From CAVSJA01 sp963728145 (GTDB lineage Bacteria; Bacteroidota; Bacteroidia; Chitinophagales; Chitinophagaceae): a DNA stretch of 64,000 nucleotides. Position 1 is the first letter of the stretch; each line of letters opens with the position of its first letter. Below are positions 35,194 to 43,564 of this stretch, in pieces. Location: NCBI GenBank assembly GCA_963728145.1, contig CAVSJA010000003.1, positions 1 through 64,000 on the forward strand. Reading direction: 5' to 3'. Under the pieces are notes generated by a model. The model worked only from the letters and a program-made list of their open reading frames with translations, had not been told where the DNA came from and did no database searches. The translations under genes were made by a program, and so were the position numbers.

Positions 35194-35779
35194 TTTCAAA
35201 AAATATCCCGACGGTTTGGTGCCTGCTGTAGTACAGGATTTCAAGACGCAAAAAGTTTTGATGTTGGGATTTATGAATGAGGCAGCATTTAAAAAGACAG
35301 AAGAGATCGGGAAAGTGACTTTTTATAGCCGCAGTAAAAATCGACTATGGACAAAAGGTGAGGAGAGTGGTAATTATTTATTGGTGAAACAGATGCTTTC
35401 AGATTGCGATGACGATACCTTATTGATCAAGGCTGAACCAAAGGGCCCAGTTTGCCATACAGGCGCGGATACCTGTTGGAGTGAGCGGAATCATAAGGAA
35501 GACTTTCTCTATTACCTGGAAGATATCATCGAATTGAGAAAAAAGAGCAGTGATGAAAAGTCATATGTCCGCCAGCTCTTTAAAAAAGGGATCAATGGTA
35601 TCGCCCAAAAGGTTGGCGAGGAAGCCGTTGAACTGGTAATAGAATCCAAGGATAATGATGAGCAACTCTTTCTGAATGAGGCTGCTGACTTGCTTTTCCA
35701 TTATTTGGTTTTACTTAACGCAAAAGGATATAATTTGCAGTCAGTTGTAAACGTTTTACAGCAGCGACATTCCAAATAG
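35183..35779 (+). CDS. hisI: bifunctional phosphoribosyl-AMP cyclohydrolase / phosphoribosyl-ATP pyrophosphatase
   Basis: HisIE catalyses steps two and three of histidine synthesis. The HisI part (about 1-110) has VLMLGFMNEAAF, FYSRSKNRLWTKGEESGN, SDCDDDTLLI and the zinc motif GPVCHTGADTCW. The HisE part (about 112-198) has SYVRQLFKKGINGIAQKVGE and EAVELVIE, then NEAADLLFHYLVLL. I used the ATG at 35183, which overlaps the previous gene by 11 bases. It completes the histidine pathway. Confidence 0.97.
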   Translation: MKIDFKKYPDGLVPAVVQDFKTQKVLMLGFMNEAAFKKTEEIGKVTFYSRSKNRLWTKGEESGNYLLVKQMLSDCDDDTLLIKAEPKGPVCHTGADTCWSERNHKEDFLYYLEDIIELRKKSSDEKSYVRQLFKKGINGIAQKVGEEAVELVIESKDNDEQLFLNEAADLLFHYLVLLNAKGYNLQSVVNVLQQRHSK

Positions 35780-35780
35780 T

Positions 35781-36878
35781 ATGATGAAATATCTAATCCT
35801 GTTTATCCTTTTTCCTGTACTGGCGACTGCGCAGACTGCAACTCCAAAGAAATTTAAGATCACTGGTCAGCTTACCGGTCTCAATGATAATAGTATTGTT
35901 ACCATTAGCAATTTCAATGATCAAACCGATACTGCTGCAAAGACAACCGTAAAGAATGGAACATTTGAACTAGCTGGCTCACTAACTGAACCCAATCTGT
36001 ATCAGCTCAACCTCAATTCTGTTCAGAAAAAATTGCTTTTGTTTATTGGTCCGGATGTAATGACCATTAAAGGCGACGCTACAAAACTCCAGGATGTCGA
36101 AGTAAAGGGCTCTATGACACATGCTGATTTCATGGAATTTCAAAAAACTTTTAATCCGCTCTTTGATAAGTTAAGAGAAATGAATCAGCGTATTGGTACG
36201 ATGCAACAGCCTCAACGCTCGGATTCAATCATGATCGCCTATGCCGCGCTCGTAACTAATATCCACGAAACGATTGATAAGTTTCTTGCGAAAAAGAAAA
36301 ACTCTCCAATTGCTCCATTCTTATTAGTTGTAACCTTACAATTAGATGAGGATAGAGAGAGGGTTGAAAAAAGATATAATACAATAGATCCTTCCCTGCG
36401 CGAAAGTTTTTTTGCGAAGATTGTGAAAGAAGAGATCGATAAATCGAAGATCGGCGCGATTGGATCAGATGCAATTGAATTTGTTCAAAATGATACAACT
36501 GGCAAACCGGTTTCGCTTTCATCATTCCGTGGCAAATATGTATTGATCGATTTTTGGGCAAGCTGGTGCAAACCCTGCCGTTTAGAAAATCCAAATGTTG
36601 TCAACGCTTACAATAAATTCCGCCAAAAGAATTTCACCATACTCGGTGTTTCCTTAGACCGAACACGTGAAGCATGGTTGCAAGCCATCAAGGATGATAG
36701 ACTTGCCTGGACTCATGTGAGCGACCTCAAATTCTGGAATAACGAGGTTGCACAGAAATATAAGGTTGATGGCATTCCCCAGAATTATCTCATCGATCCT
36801 AGTGGTAAGATCATTGGACGAAACCTTCGCGGAGAGGAATTGCAGTTGAAGTTGTGTGAAGTTCTTGGATGCAACTAG
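35781..36878 (+). CDS. TlpA-type thiol-disulfide oxidoreductase with DUF4369 domain, secreted
   Basis: The 365-residue protein has a signal peptide (MKYLILFILFPVLATAQ), an N-terminal DUF4369 beta domain (FKITGQLTGLNDNSIVTISN to about residue 115), a helical linker and a C-terminal thioredoxin fold (about 235-365) with the active site FWASWCKPCRLENP and cis-Pro region VDGIPQNYLID. Such proteins reduce disulfides in the periplasm or cytochrome c maturation. It begins right after the hisIE stop and may share its transcript. Confidence 0.92.
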   Translation: MMKYLILFILFPVLATAQTATPKKFKITGQLTGLNDNSIVTISNFNDQTDTAAKTTVKNGTFELAGSLTEPNLYQLNLNSVQKKLLLFIGPDVMTIKGDATKLQDVEVKGSMTHADFMEFQKTFNPLFDKLREMNQRIGTMQQPQRSDSIMIAYAALVTNIHETIDKFLAKKKNSPIAPFLLVVTLQLDEDRERVEKRYNTIDPSLRESFFAKIVKEEIDKSKIGAIGSDAIEFVQNDTTGKPVSLSSFRGKYVLIDFWASWCKPCRLENPNVVNAYNKFRQKNFTILGVSLDRTREAWLQAIKDDRLAWTHVSDLKFWNNEVAQKYKVDGIPQNYLIDPSGKIIGRNLRGEELQLKLCEVLGCN

Positions 36879-37223
36879 AAGGTTGACGAGGTTGATAAAG
36901 TTGACAAGGTTGACAAAGGACTGTCGCTAATCCTCCCTGATACAAACAAAATTTTCTCCACGTTTAGACAGTTCCCGCAGAGTCTCCCGCAGTAGGGTAT
37001 CCGAAAATCAGGAATCATACGCGGGGACTCTGCGCCTGCGCGATTAGCGCGGAGATATTTGGTCTTGCCAAAGCAGCGTCCCATAATTCAAGGGTTGTAA
37101 TTCGAAGCTTCGAACGCAGAGTCCCCGCGCAAGTTGCATTAAATTCGGAGTTCATGCTGCGGGAGACTCTGCGAGAACCTCCGGAAGAATTGCAGATGAA
37201 GTTGTGTTTTGTGTTGGACTTAA
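36877..37223. repeat. nested inverted repeats and duplicated gene tails
   Basis: CGCAGAGTCTCCCGCAG (36976-36992) is mirrored at 37157-37173, and CGCGGGGACTCTGCG (37020-37034) at 37115-37129; TTCGAAGCTTCGAA at 37101-37114 is a perfect palindrome. Outside these, CCTGATACAAACAAAATT near 36937 repeats the 3' end of the FkbM gene (37229 onwards), and a stretch at about 37188-37222 resembles the end of the preceding thioredoxin gene. A short GTTGACAAGG array lies at 36882-36917. Confidence 0.75.
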
Positions 37224-37973
37224 CTAATCTTCCCTGATACAAACAAAATTCTCACCGCTTATAGTAGTTGAAAAATTGTATTTGCTGATTGTAGTAAAGA
37301 AAGGACGTGTAGTTCCCCTTCTATCCTGATCGTGTGTTTCAATGATCAATGCCCTGGTTTTTGGTAACCAGGTTTCATAATTGTTGCTGAAGACTTCGAG
37401 TTCGGCTCCTTCAATATCAATTTTCAAAAGATCAATTTCGTTTATACCATGTTGTTTCATCAAATCAGCGATGCAAACAGATGGAATTGTTTTATCAGTC
37501 GGATGATCGGTTTCTTTTACGCTGAATGACCAGTTGCCATTGTCTTTGCCGGGAATGATCTCAAGATTAGTAGTACGGTTCCAAACACCAGCTTTTATTG
37601 GATAAATGTCTTTGAATTTCTCTGTATTCATTTTGATGAGCTCGAAATTGGCAGATTCAGGTTCAATAGCCACCACTTTTGCATCGGGAAATTTATTCTT
37701 GAAATAAACTATGCCCAATCCAATATTTGCACCGCAATCGATAATCGTTTTTGGTGTAAACCCAAGATTGATATTGTAATCCTGGCGAAGAAAGATCTGC
37801 TTGAAAGTCGGCCAGTCGGAACTGTTATTCCTTAAGTAAACCGGGTGAGAATAACCCGGGATATGCACCTCTGAAACACCTGTCTTTTTAGTTTTCTGAA
37901 AGTACAGGGACAAACCCTTCCAAAACCCAAAACGCTGGATATGTAGAAATAGTTGAATGATGTGCTCGGTCAT
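37224..37973 (-). CDS. FkbM family methyltransferase
   Basis: The 249-residue SAM-dependent enzyme has TPKTIIDCGANIGLGIVYFK (SAM loop), AKVVAIEPESANFELIKMN (acidic residue for ribose) and IDLLKIDIEGAELEVF, all typical of FkbM proteins that O-methylate sugars or polyketides. I used the ATG at 37973 (MTEHIIQLFLHIQRFGFWKG); a longer frame would pass through the GTTGAC repeats and give a low-complexity start. The target is unknown. Confidence 0.9.
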   Translation of the reverse strand: MTEHIIQLFLHIQRFGFWKGLSLYFQKTKKTGVSEVHIPGYSHPVYLRNNSSDWPTFKQIFLRQDYNINLGFTPKTIIDCGANIGLGIVYFKNKFPDAKVVAIEPESANFELIKMNTEKFKDIYPIKAGVWNRTTNLEIIPGKDNGNWSFSVKETDHPTDKTIPSVCIADLMKQHGINEIDLLKIDIEGAELEVFSNNYETWLPKTRALIIETHDQDRRGTTRPFFTTISKYNFSTTISGENFVCIRED

Positions 37974-38017
37974 GGCCGAAAGATAGTCCGAAACATGGGA
38001 AAATCCAATACAGGAGA

Positions 38018-38165
38018 TGGTTGACAAGGTTGACAGGGTTGACAAGGTTGACAAAGTGGATAAAGTTGAAAAGATTAACAAGGGGAAAGAATATTGAATC
38101 CGCCTTGTCAAACTGTCAACCTTGTCAACCTTGTTAACCCTGTCAACCTTGTTAACCTTGTCAAC
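38018..38165. repeat. tandem-unit hairpin, GGTTGACAAG family
   Basis: GGTTGACAAGGTTGACAGGG units form the left arm, and CTTGTCAACCTTGTTAACCC units the right arm, with an AT-rich centre. Related hairpins lie at 47283 and 55978. Confidence 0.85.
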
Positions 38166-38170
38166 CAAAC

Positions 38171-39289
38171 TCAATTAACATCCTTTCCTTCCTGCAGCTT
38201 CTTGATCATCCCTTCCACATTGTCTTTATTCGGTTTATCCGGAGCTTGGGGTAAGGCTTTTTGTGCAAACTCTAATGCTTTCTTGTAATCGCCGATTCCG
38301 GAATAGCCTCGAACCATTCCCATATTCGTTGTAAACTGATTGGGGTTTTTGTCGTGATTGAATTTAAATGCCTCAAAAGCTTCCTTTGTTTTCTTTTGTT
38401 GCAGTAACTGTCTTGCATAGCCATGGATCTGTTGCATATTTCCCATCGGGAGAGCTTCCTTCATCAATGCATCAGCTTCTGATTGGCGGTTAAGTTTGGA
38501 AAGTAGTTGTGCCTTGGTCGACAGTGTTACAAAATTCTTTTGTCCAATAAATGTTGTGCTGACCGCCATATCCGCCCAGGTCAAACCTTCTTCAAGACTC
38601 ACATTGTTTTGGATAGTGAACTGCGCCGCCTGGTTAAAACTTTGCCAACCAGGATTGAAACTTTTTTCACCTCTTAATTCGCGCCGGATCGATGCGAGTT
38701 GCAGATTTATATAGTCTGTTTCGATTTTAAAAGGAATCATCAGCTTTTCCCAAACCAATGCAACTGTGGCCCCGGTGTTGGTTTGGTCCATAAATTCATA
38801 GCGAAGCCATTCAACATTTTTATCTGTAGCAACGGGCTTTACTTTTACGCGGAGCGCATCTTCTTTGTCATCATAGAAGTAACTTCCCCATGAAGTGGAA
38901 TTCTTTGAAAAGATGACCGTACATTCATTGGGATCATAAGCAACAAACAATCCGTATTTACCTGCAGGAAGATCTTTGCCTTCAACTTTCACAGGAGTAG
39001 AAAATGATATGACGGTGTTTTCATTTGAGCCGGCTCTCCAGGGCGCGGATTTACTCGTACCGAATCCCTGGTCAATAAAGCCCGCATGGACCAATTGACC
39101 CCAGATCTTTCCTTCTCTACCTTTAACTCCGGGTCGATTATAAACAATACTGATATCGGTTAGCCCTACCTGTTCTCCAACCCAGGCATGCTTGTTACCT
39201 CCATCGGGCATCGTTGTGAGCTGTGCATATGAAAATTGGGAAAGCAGAAGGCTTAATCCCAAACAAAAGCTTAATAATGTTTTTCTCAT
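38171..39289 (-). CDS. DUF2911 protein with C-terminal TPR-like helices, secreted
   Basis: The 372-residue protein has a signal peptide (MRKTLLSFCLGLSLLLSQFS, ending YAQ), then the DUF2911 domain: DISIVYNRPGVKGREGKIWG, PWRAGSNENTVISFSTPVKV and AGKYGLFVAYDPNECTVIFS. The C-terminal part (about 200-372) is helical with TPR-like repeats. DUF2911 proteins are common periplasmic or outer-membrane-associated proteins of Bacteroidota with no known function. Confidence 0.88.
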   Translation of the reverse strand: MRKTLLSFCLGLSLLLSQFSYAQLTTMPDGGNKHAWVGEQVGLTDISIVYNRPGVKGREGKIWGQLVHAGFIDQGFGTSKSAPWRAGSNENTVISFSTPVKVEGKDLPAGKYGLFVAYDPNECTVIFSKNSTSWGSYFYDDKEDALRVKVKPVATDKNVEWLRYEFMDQTNTGATVALVWEKLMIPFKIETDYINLQLASIRRELRGEKSFNPGWQSFNQAAQFTIQNNVSLEEGLTWADMAVSTTFIGQKNFVTLSTKAQLLSKLNRQSEADALMKEALPMGNMQQIHGYARQLLQQKKTKEAFEAFKFNHDKNPNQFTTNMGMVRGYSGIGDYKKALEFAQKALPQAPDKPNKDNVEGMIKKLQEGKDVN

Positions 39290-39464
39290 AAAAATTAGTT
39301 TTTGATTGATGGCAGTTCAAATGTAAGGTCTCTTTCTACGGTGGACAGTTTTCCTTTCATTAATGCTTCGGGTTAAGGACAGAACTTCGATAATCCGGGA
39401 TGGATGGTACGATATACCCCAACAAAGTCGCCACAAACCGCTCAGTTGTAATTCCCAGACAGCT

Positions 39465-39648
39465 TCCTCTGCGCTTTCCGTCGTCCCTAAATTTCTATTC
39501 AACAGAAGAATAGACGAACAAGGAATGATCAATTTCCATCGGATGGGTTGTCAACTGAAGGAAACGGACATCGGTAAGAGGAAGAGCACCAGCAAACCAA
39601 AAGACAACTGTTGAATAGAAATTTAGGGGCGACGGAAAGCACAGAGGA
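39465..39648. repeat. 184-bp palindromic element with 39-bp terminal inverted repeats
   Basis: The left arm (39465-39503, starting TCCTCTGCGCTTTCCGTCGT) is complementary to the right arm (39610-39648) at 37 of 39 positions. The centre contains ACAAGGAATGATCAATTTCC and CATCGGATGGGTTGTC, a relative of the 94-bp unit at 1321-1835. There is no gene in it. It lies between pdxJ and the DUF2911 gene and looks like a small non-autonomous element. Confidence 0.85.
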
Positions 39649-39659
39649 CGCAGTGAAAA

Positions 39660-40379
39660 TTATTTAAGTTGGCGTTTATACAGTTGTACAGCATTCTCGA
39701 GTCCCAAATATATCGCATCGCAAATCAATGCGTGACCAATCGATACTTCCTTAAGGTTGGGAATGTTCTGAGAAAAATATCGAAGATTGTGAAGATCGAG
39801 ATCATGTCCTGCATTTAAACCAATACCTAATTCATTTGCCCTGACAGCTGCTGTGATGAAATCTTTAATAGCACCCTCTTTATCACCTGCAGCAAATGTT
39901 TTCGCATAAGCCTCGGTGTACAATTCAATGCGATCAGTTCCTGTTAATGCAGCGCCATTTACCATTTCTACATCAGGATCCACAAAGATGGAAACCCTGA
40001 TACCAGCATTCTTAAATATTTTGATCGTTTCTTTTAAATAGTCTTTGTTCTTTATCGTGTCCCATCCATGATCAGATGTTAATTGTCCTTCGGCATCGGG
40101 CACCAGTGTGACCTGGTCCGGTTTTGTTTCCAATACCAGGTCAATGAATTTCTGCTCGCGGCAATTCCCTTCAATATTGAATTCAGTACTGATGATCTTT
40201 TTGATTATTCGTACATCTTGGTAACGGATATGTCTTTCATCCGGACGAGGATGAACCGTTACTCCATCTGCTCCGAATTGTTGTACATCGATTGCGGCTT
40301 TAAGGATATCGGGGTTATTTCCTCCGCGGCTATTGCGGAGTGTGGCTAGTTTGTTGATGTTGACAGAGAGCTTGGTCAT
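39660..40379 (-). CDS. pdxJ: pyridoxine 5'-phosphate synthase
   Basis: PdxJ joins 1-deoxyxylulose 5-phosphate and 3-amino-1-hydroxyacetone phosphate to make pyridoxine phosphate. The 239-residue TIM barrel has LSVNINKLATLRNSRGGNNP, DGVTVHPRPDERHI, FNIEGNC, VTLVPDAEGQLTSDHGWD, SIFVDPD, GIGLNAGHDLDLHNL and VSIGHALICDAIYLGL. I used the ATG at 40379; the longer upstream frame crosses an inverted repeat. Confidence 0.97.
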   Translation of the reverse strand: MTKLSVNINKLATLRNSRGGNNPDILKAAIDVQQFGADGVTVHPRPDERHIRYQDVRIIKKIISTEFNIEGNCREQKFIDLVLETKPDQVTLVPDAEGQLTSDHGWDTIKNKDYLKETIKIFKNAGIRVSIFVDPDVEMVNGAALTGTDRIELYTEAYAKTFAAGDKEGAIKDFITAAVRANELGIGLNAGHDLDLHNLRYFSQNIPNLKEVSIGHALICDAIYLGLENAVQLYKRQLK

Positions 40380-40414
40380 GCGGCAAAGGTAGGGTAGGAT
40401 TCCTGTAAGGGCAC

Positions 40415-40474
40415 GGTTGAAAACCCTGTTTAGCGTCTCAATTATTGGTAAGTCTCCTTCCAGGGTTTTCAACC
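40415..40474. repeat. 14-bp perfect inverted repeat
   Basis: GGTTGAAAACCCTG (40415-40428) is exactly complementary to CAGGGTTTTCAACC (40461-40474), directly after the stop codon of the minus-strand gene at 40475. It may act as its transcript end, but no T run follows. Confidence 0.65.
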
Positions 40475-40771
40475 TTATTTCCTCAGCACCTTCGCGTTGC
40501 CCAGCACAATCCCATCTTCGTTTACTGCATCAAGTACATAGTCGCCATCAAGAAGATCGTTGAGATCGGTCAAACTGCATAGATTTGAGCCTTCGAGTAA
40601 ATGCCAGGAGAACATCCTTAAAATTTTTCCTTTTGTTTCTCTCATTCGAATGATCACGTGATCATTTTTGTCGGTAGATATTTCAATTGTGATACTGTTC
40701 ACAAAGGGGTTAGGAAAAGCGGTTAATTTGTTGATCATGTTAGGGTTTCTTACACCGATCATAATCCACAA
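40475..40771 (-). CDS. orphan type IX sorting-domain-like protein
   Basis: The 98-residue protein consists almost wholly of a type A C-terminal sorting domain pattern: KLTAFPNPFVNSITIEIS, then VIIRMRETKGKILRMFSWHL, SLTDLNDLLDGDYVLDAVN and a final KVLRK. Such domains normally end long secreted proteins and direct them through the type IX system, but here there is no signal peptide and no cargo. It may be a truncated remnant or a protein using the same fold in the cytoplasm. An internal ATG (MINKLTAF) is an alternative start. Confidence 0.6.
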   Translation of the reverse strand: MWIMIGVRNPNMINKLTAFPNPFVNSITIEISTDKNDHVIIRMRETKGKILRMFSWHLLEGSNLCSLTDLNDLLDGDYVLDAVNEDGIVLGNAKVLRK

Positions 40772-40897
40772 CCAATGCCAGAAAGTAAACTGCTGATAAG
40801 CAAAAAATTAATCGGGTCCTGGTAGACAAACGATTCTCATAATGGGAAGGAAAAATTGGAAATGGGAGAGAGTAAAATTAGGTCTAAGCGTATGCCC

Positions 40898-43378
40898 TTA
40901 GAATCGGGCAACAAGTTTAAGATTTAATAATCGGGGAGTTAACCGGTTGGGCATTGCGAATATCGTGTTTGAAAAATCTTTGATCAACATATAAGAGATT
41001 GTATTGTCCCGGTCGATAAGATTAAATACTTCCAGCGTAGCCCAAATATTTTCGAAGTTCCTGAAAGGGTTATGACTTCTTCTATTACTCTTTTCGGCAT
41101 CCAACAACAATAAGCTAAATCCTATATCTACGCGAATATATGGTTCGATGATCAGCGCATTCCGGTACTTCGCACTGTTCGGAATATTGTAGGGCATATT
41201 GCCTCCATAAATTAAATTCAAATAGACTTTGAAGTTTTTATTAGTGGATAGATAATCCTGCAAGAACATTCCAAAAGTAAACAGGCGATCACTGGGGCGA
41301 CGAAACCAACCTCCTTCAACTAATGCACTATCGATCGGCTGATTCAAAGAATCGAGTTCATAGTCGTACCAGGTATCATTCTGCAAGTTTTCTCTTGTGC
41401 GCATGAAACTCATGCTTATCCAACTTTCTGCATCTTTTACCAGGTCACCAAACAATCTGAATTCAATTCCAGTCGCGTATCCCTTTGCACTGTTCTCTCC
41501 GTAATAACGGGTACGCACATTGTCTATATCATAAGGAACAAGATCCCACATTCCTTTGTAGTAGGCTTCTGCGGTAAATCTAAATGGGCGATTTCCATAA
41601 CTGAAATTGTAATCGAATCCACCGGTGATCTGCCAGCTCTTTTGGGCTTTCACCTCAGTATTAACTGTTCCATCATATCTTCTCAACTCACGATAGAATG
41701 GCGGCTGTTGATACAATCCTCCTGCTGCGCGGAAGATGATATCTTTTTTCCAATCCCGGGGCGTCCATGAGAATCCAACCCTCGGCGAGATTAACAATTC
41801 ATTGTTGAGCGTATTGTAATTGTATCGAATACCGCCCTGGAAAGTAAAATCGCCCGATTCATTGAACTGGATATTGTCCTGAATATATCCGCTGATCCTT
41901 GTCATGCTGAAATCAGCCTTTGACTTAATCACCTTGCTCAACTCGAGTGTTCCAGGATTATAGGGAAGATTATATCCGGCAGAATCCTGGTATTCCCATT
42001 CGTTAAGCTTATCATTCGTCAGTTGTTGTTCAAAACTCTGTCCCCACTGTAAATAATGTTTTCCCTTATCAAGACTTCCCTTATGCGAAAAATTCCATAC
42101 TACAATATTCAATCTGTTTCTTGCGAATGATTGATATAATCCTGCACCCAGTGGATTATTGATCAATCCGAAGTCTGGTTTGCTCTTATCGAATTCACGT
42201 TCTCCAAACAGATAAGCGCCGGTAATATCGATGGATTCTTTTTCATCATTTTCAAAACGACTGACCATCCATTTCAGACGAAGATTGTTATTGGGTTGCT
42301 GTATCCATGAAAGCCCAACCATATTCGTTTGGTACCGGTCTTCTTCTCTTCCTTCAAAAAATATATCTAATCCGAGGTTAGCGCTAAAGTATGGCGAGAA
42401 TACTGTTGAAGTCAATTGGCTGAACTCGGGTAATAATTTGAATTTTGTCTGGGAGATATTTCCCATCAGCTCTATTGAATTCTTTTGATTGAATTGATAA
42501 GTCAAAAGAGCCTGCAGATCTGCAGATGAAGGAACATAGTTTCCTTGTGTTTCCTGGCTGCTCAATAAATTCTGGTTACTTCGGTTCCTCACGCCCACCA
42601 GATAGCTAAATTTTTCATTCCGGGTTGAGCCTTCTAAATGAAATCCCTGTTCAAGCAAACCGATATATGCAGTACCACCAAAGCGCTTTGGTTTTTTATA
42701 TTGAACATCCAGGACCGATGACATCTTATCTCCATAGCGAGCCTGGAATCCTCCATTATAAAAGCTGACATTCCGGGCCAGTTCAGGATTGATAAAACTT
42801 AATCCTTCCTGCTGGCCGCTTCTCACCAGGTATGGCCGGAAAACTTCAAAGTCGTTTACATAAACAAGGTTCTCATCATAGTTACCACCGCGAACGGAAT
42901 ATTGTGATGTTAGTTCATTGTTCGATCCAACAAATACCTTGATCATGCTTTCAATTCCACCCACAGGAGAGGGAATGTTGATCGCATTTTTTGGATTCAT
43001 CACCACAAGGCCCGCTTCCTTTCTTTGACGTTGGTCGGTTACGACGACTGTACTCAGTTCCGTTGCTCCTCGTTCCATGCGGATGATCATTGTCTCTTCT
43101 TCATTCTCGTTTAAAAGAAAATTGCGCTGTTCTGTTTTAAAGCCGGTAAAAGAAAATACCAAAGCAAAGGCCTTGTCTGCGGCCACTTTGATCCTAAAAG
43201 TTCCGGAGTCCGAAGTAATTACTCCGCCTTGCCGGCCAAGAACCTGGACTGTGACATTTGAAAGGGGATTTTCGTTGTCATCCACCACTTTGCCCGAAAT
43301 AAAAGCAGCTTTTTTCTGGGCAAAAACAGCAGTCGTAAGCAGCAGGAAAACAAATAAGAGAGATCGCCTTTTTTGCAT
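40898..43378 (-). CDS. TonB-dependent outer-membrane receptor with N-terminal carboxypeptidase-like domain
   Basis: The 826-residue protein has a signal peptide (MQKRRSLLFVFLLLTTAVFA), a carboxypeptidase-regulatory-like domain (about 25-110, ISGKVVDDNENPLSNVTVQV), a plug (MNPKNAINIPSPVGGIESMI, QYSVRGGNYDENLVYVNDFE, FYNGGFQARYGDKMSSVLDV) and a 22-strand-type barrel ending LTPRLLNLKLVARF with the C-terminal aromatic. It takes up an unknown ligand. No SusD-like partner is present. I used the ATG at 43378; upstream codons are repeat-encoded. Confidence 0.92.
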   Translation of the reverse strand: MQKRRSLLFVFLLLTTAVFAQKKAAFISGKVVDDNENPLSNVTVQVLGRQGGVITSDSGTFRIKVAADKAFALVFSFTGFKTEQRNFLLNENEEETMIIRMERGATELSTVVVTDQRQRKEAGLVVMNPKNAINIPSPVGGIESMIKVFVGSNNELTSQYSVRGGNYDENLVYVNDFEVFRPYLVRSGQQEGLSFINPELARNVSFYNGGFQARYGDKMSSVLDVQYKKPKRFGGTAYIGLLEQGFHLEGSTRNEKFSYLVGVRNRSNQNLLSSQETQGNYVPSSADLQALLTYQFNQKNSIELMGNISQTKFKLLPEFSQLTSTVFSPYFSANLGLDIFFEGREEDRYQTNMVGLSWIQQPNNNLRLKWMVSRFENDEKESIDITGAYLFGEREFDKSKPDFGLINNPLGAGLYQSFARNRLNIVVWNFSHKGSLDKGKHYLQWGQSFEQQLTNDKLNEWEYQDSAGYNLPYNPGTLELSKVIKSKADFSMTRISGYIQDNIQFNESGDFTFQGGIRYNYNTLNNELLISPRVGFSWTPRDWKKDIIFRAAGGLYQQPPFYRELRRYDGTVNTEVKAQKSWQITGGFDYNFSYGNRPFRFTAEAYYKGMWDLVPYDIDNVRTRYYGENSAKGYATGIEFRLFGDLVKDAESWISMSFMRTRENLQNDTWYDYELDSLNQPIDSALVEGGWFRRPSDRLFTFGMFLQDYLSTNKNFKVYLNLIYGGNMPYNIPNSAKYRNALIIEPYIRVDIGFSLLLLDAEKSNRRSHNPFRNFENIWATLEVFNLIDRDNTISYMLIKDFSNTIFAMPNRLTPRLLNLKLVARF

Positions 43379-43416
43379 TGCTATTGGATAACGAGGAAAG
43401 CTGGGCAATATTACTG

Positions 43417-43564
43417 AGCAATAGGCAATTGGCAAAAGACAATAGGCAATAGGCAATGGCCAATAGGCAAGGCCTTCCCAAGTCCTAATTTCTTGATCGG
43501 GTCGAGAATGACGGGGTTGGGTGACCTTATTGCCAATTGCCTATTGCCCATTGCCTATTGCTTT
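43417..43564. repeat. tandem-unit hairpin, GGCAAT family, reaching into the methyltransferase gene
   Basis: GAGCAATAGGCAATTGGCAA and GACAATAGGCAATAGGCAAT form the left arm. ATTGCCAATTGCCTATTGCC and CATTGCCTATTGC form the right arm. The right arm contains the stop codon and last codons of the minus-strand methyltransferase gene (KAIGNGQ). Confidence 0.85.

Noticed and set aside
43379..43456. N-terminal extension MPIAYCLLPIAYC of the TonB receptor
   Set aside because: A normal signal peptide begins at 43378, so the upstream codons are read from the repeat by chance, unlike in the GH16 gene, where the repeat is itself the signal core.
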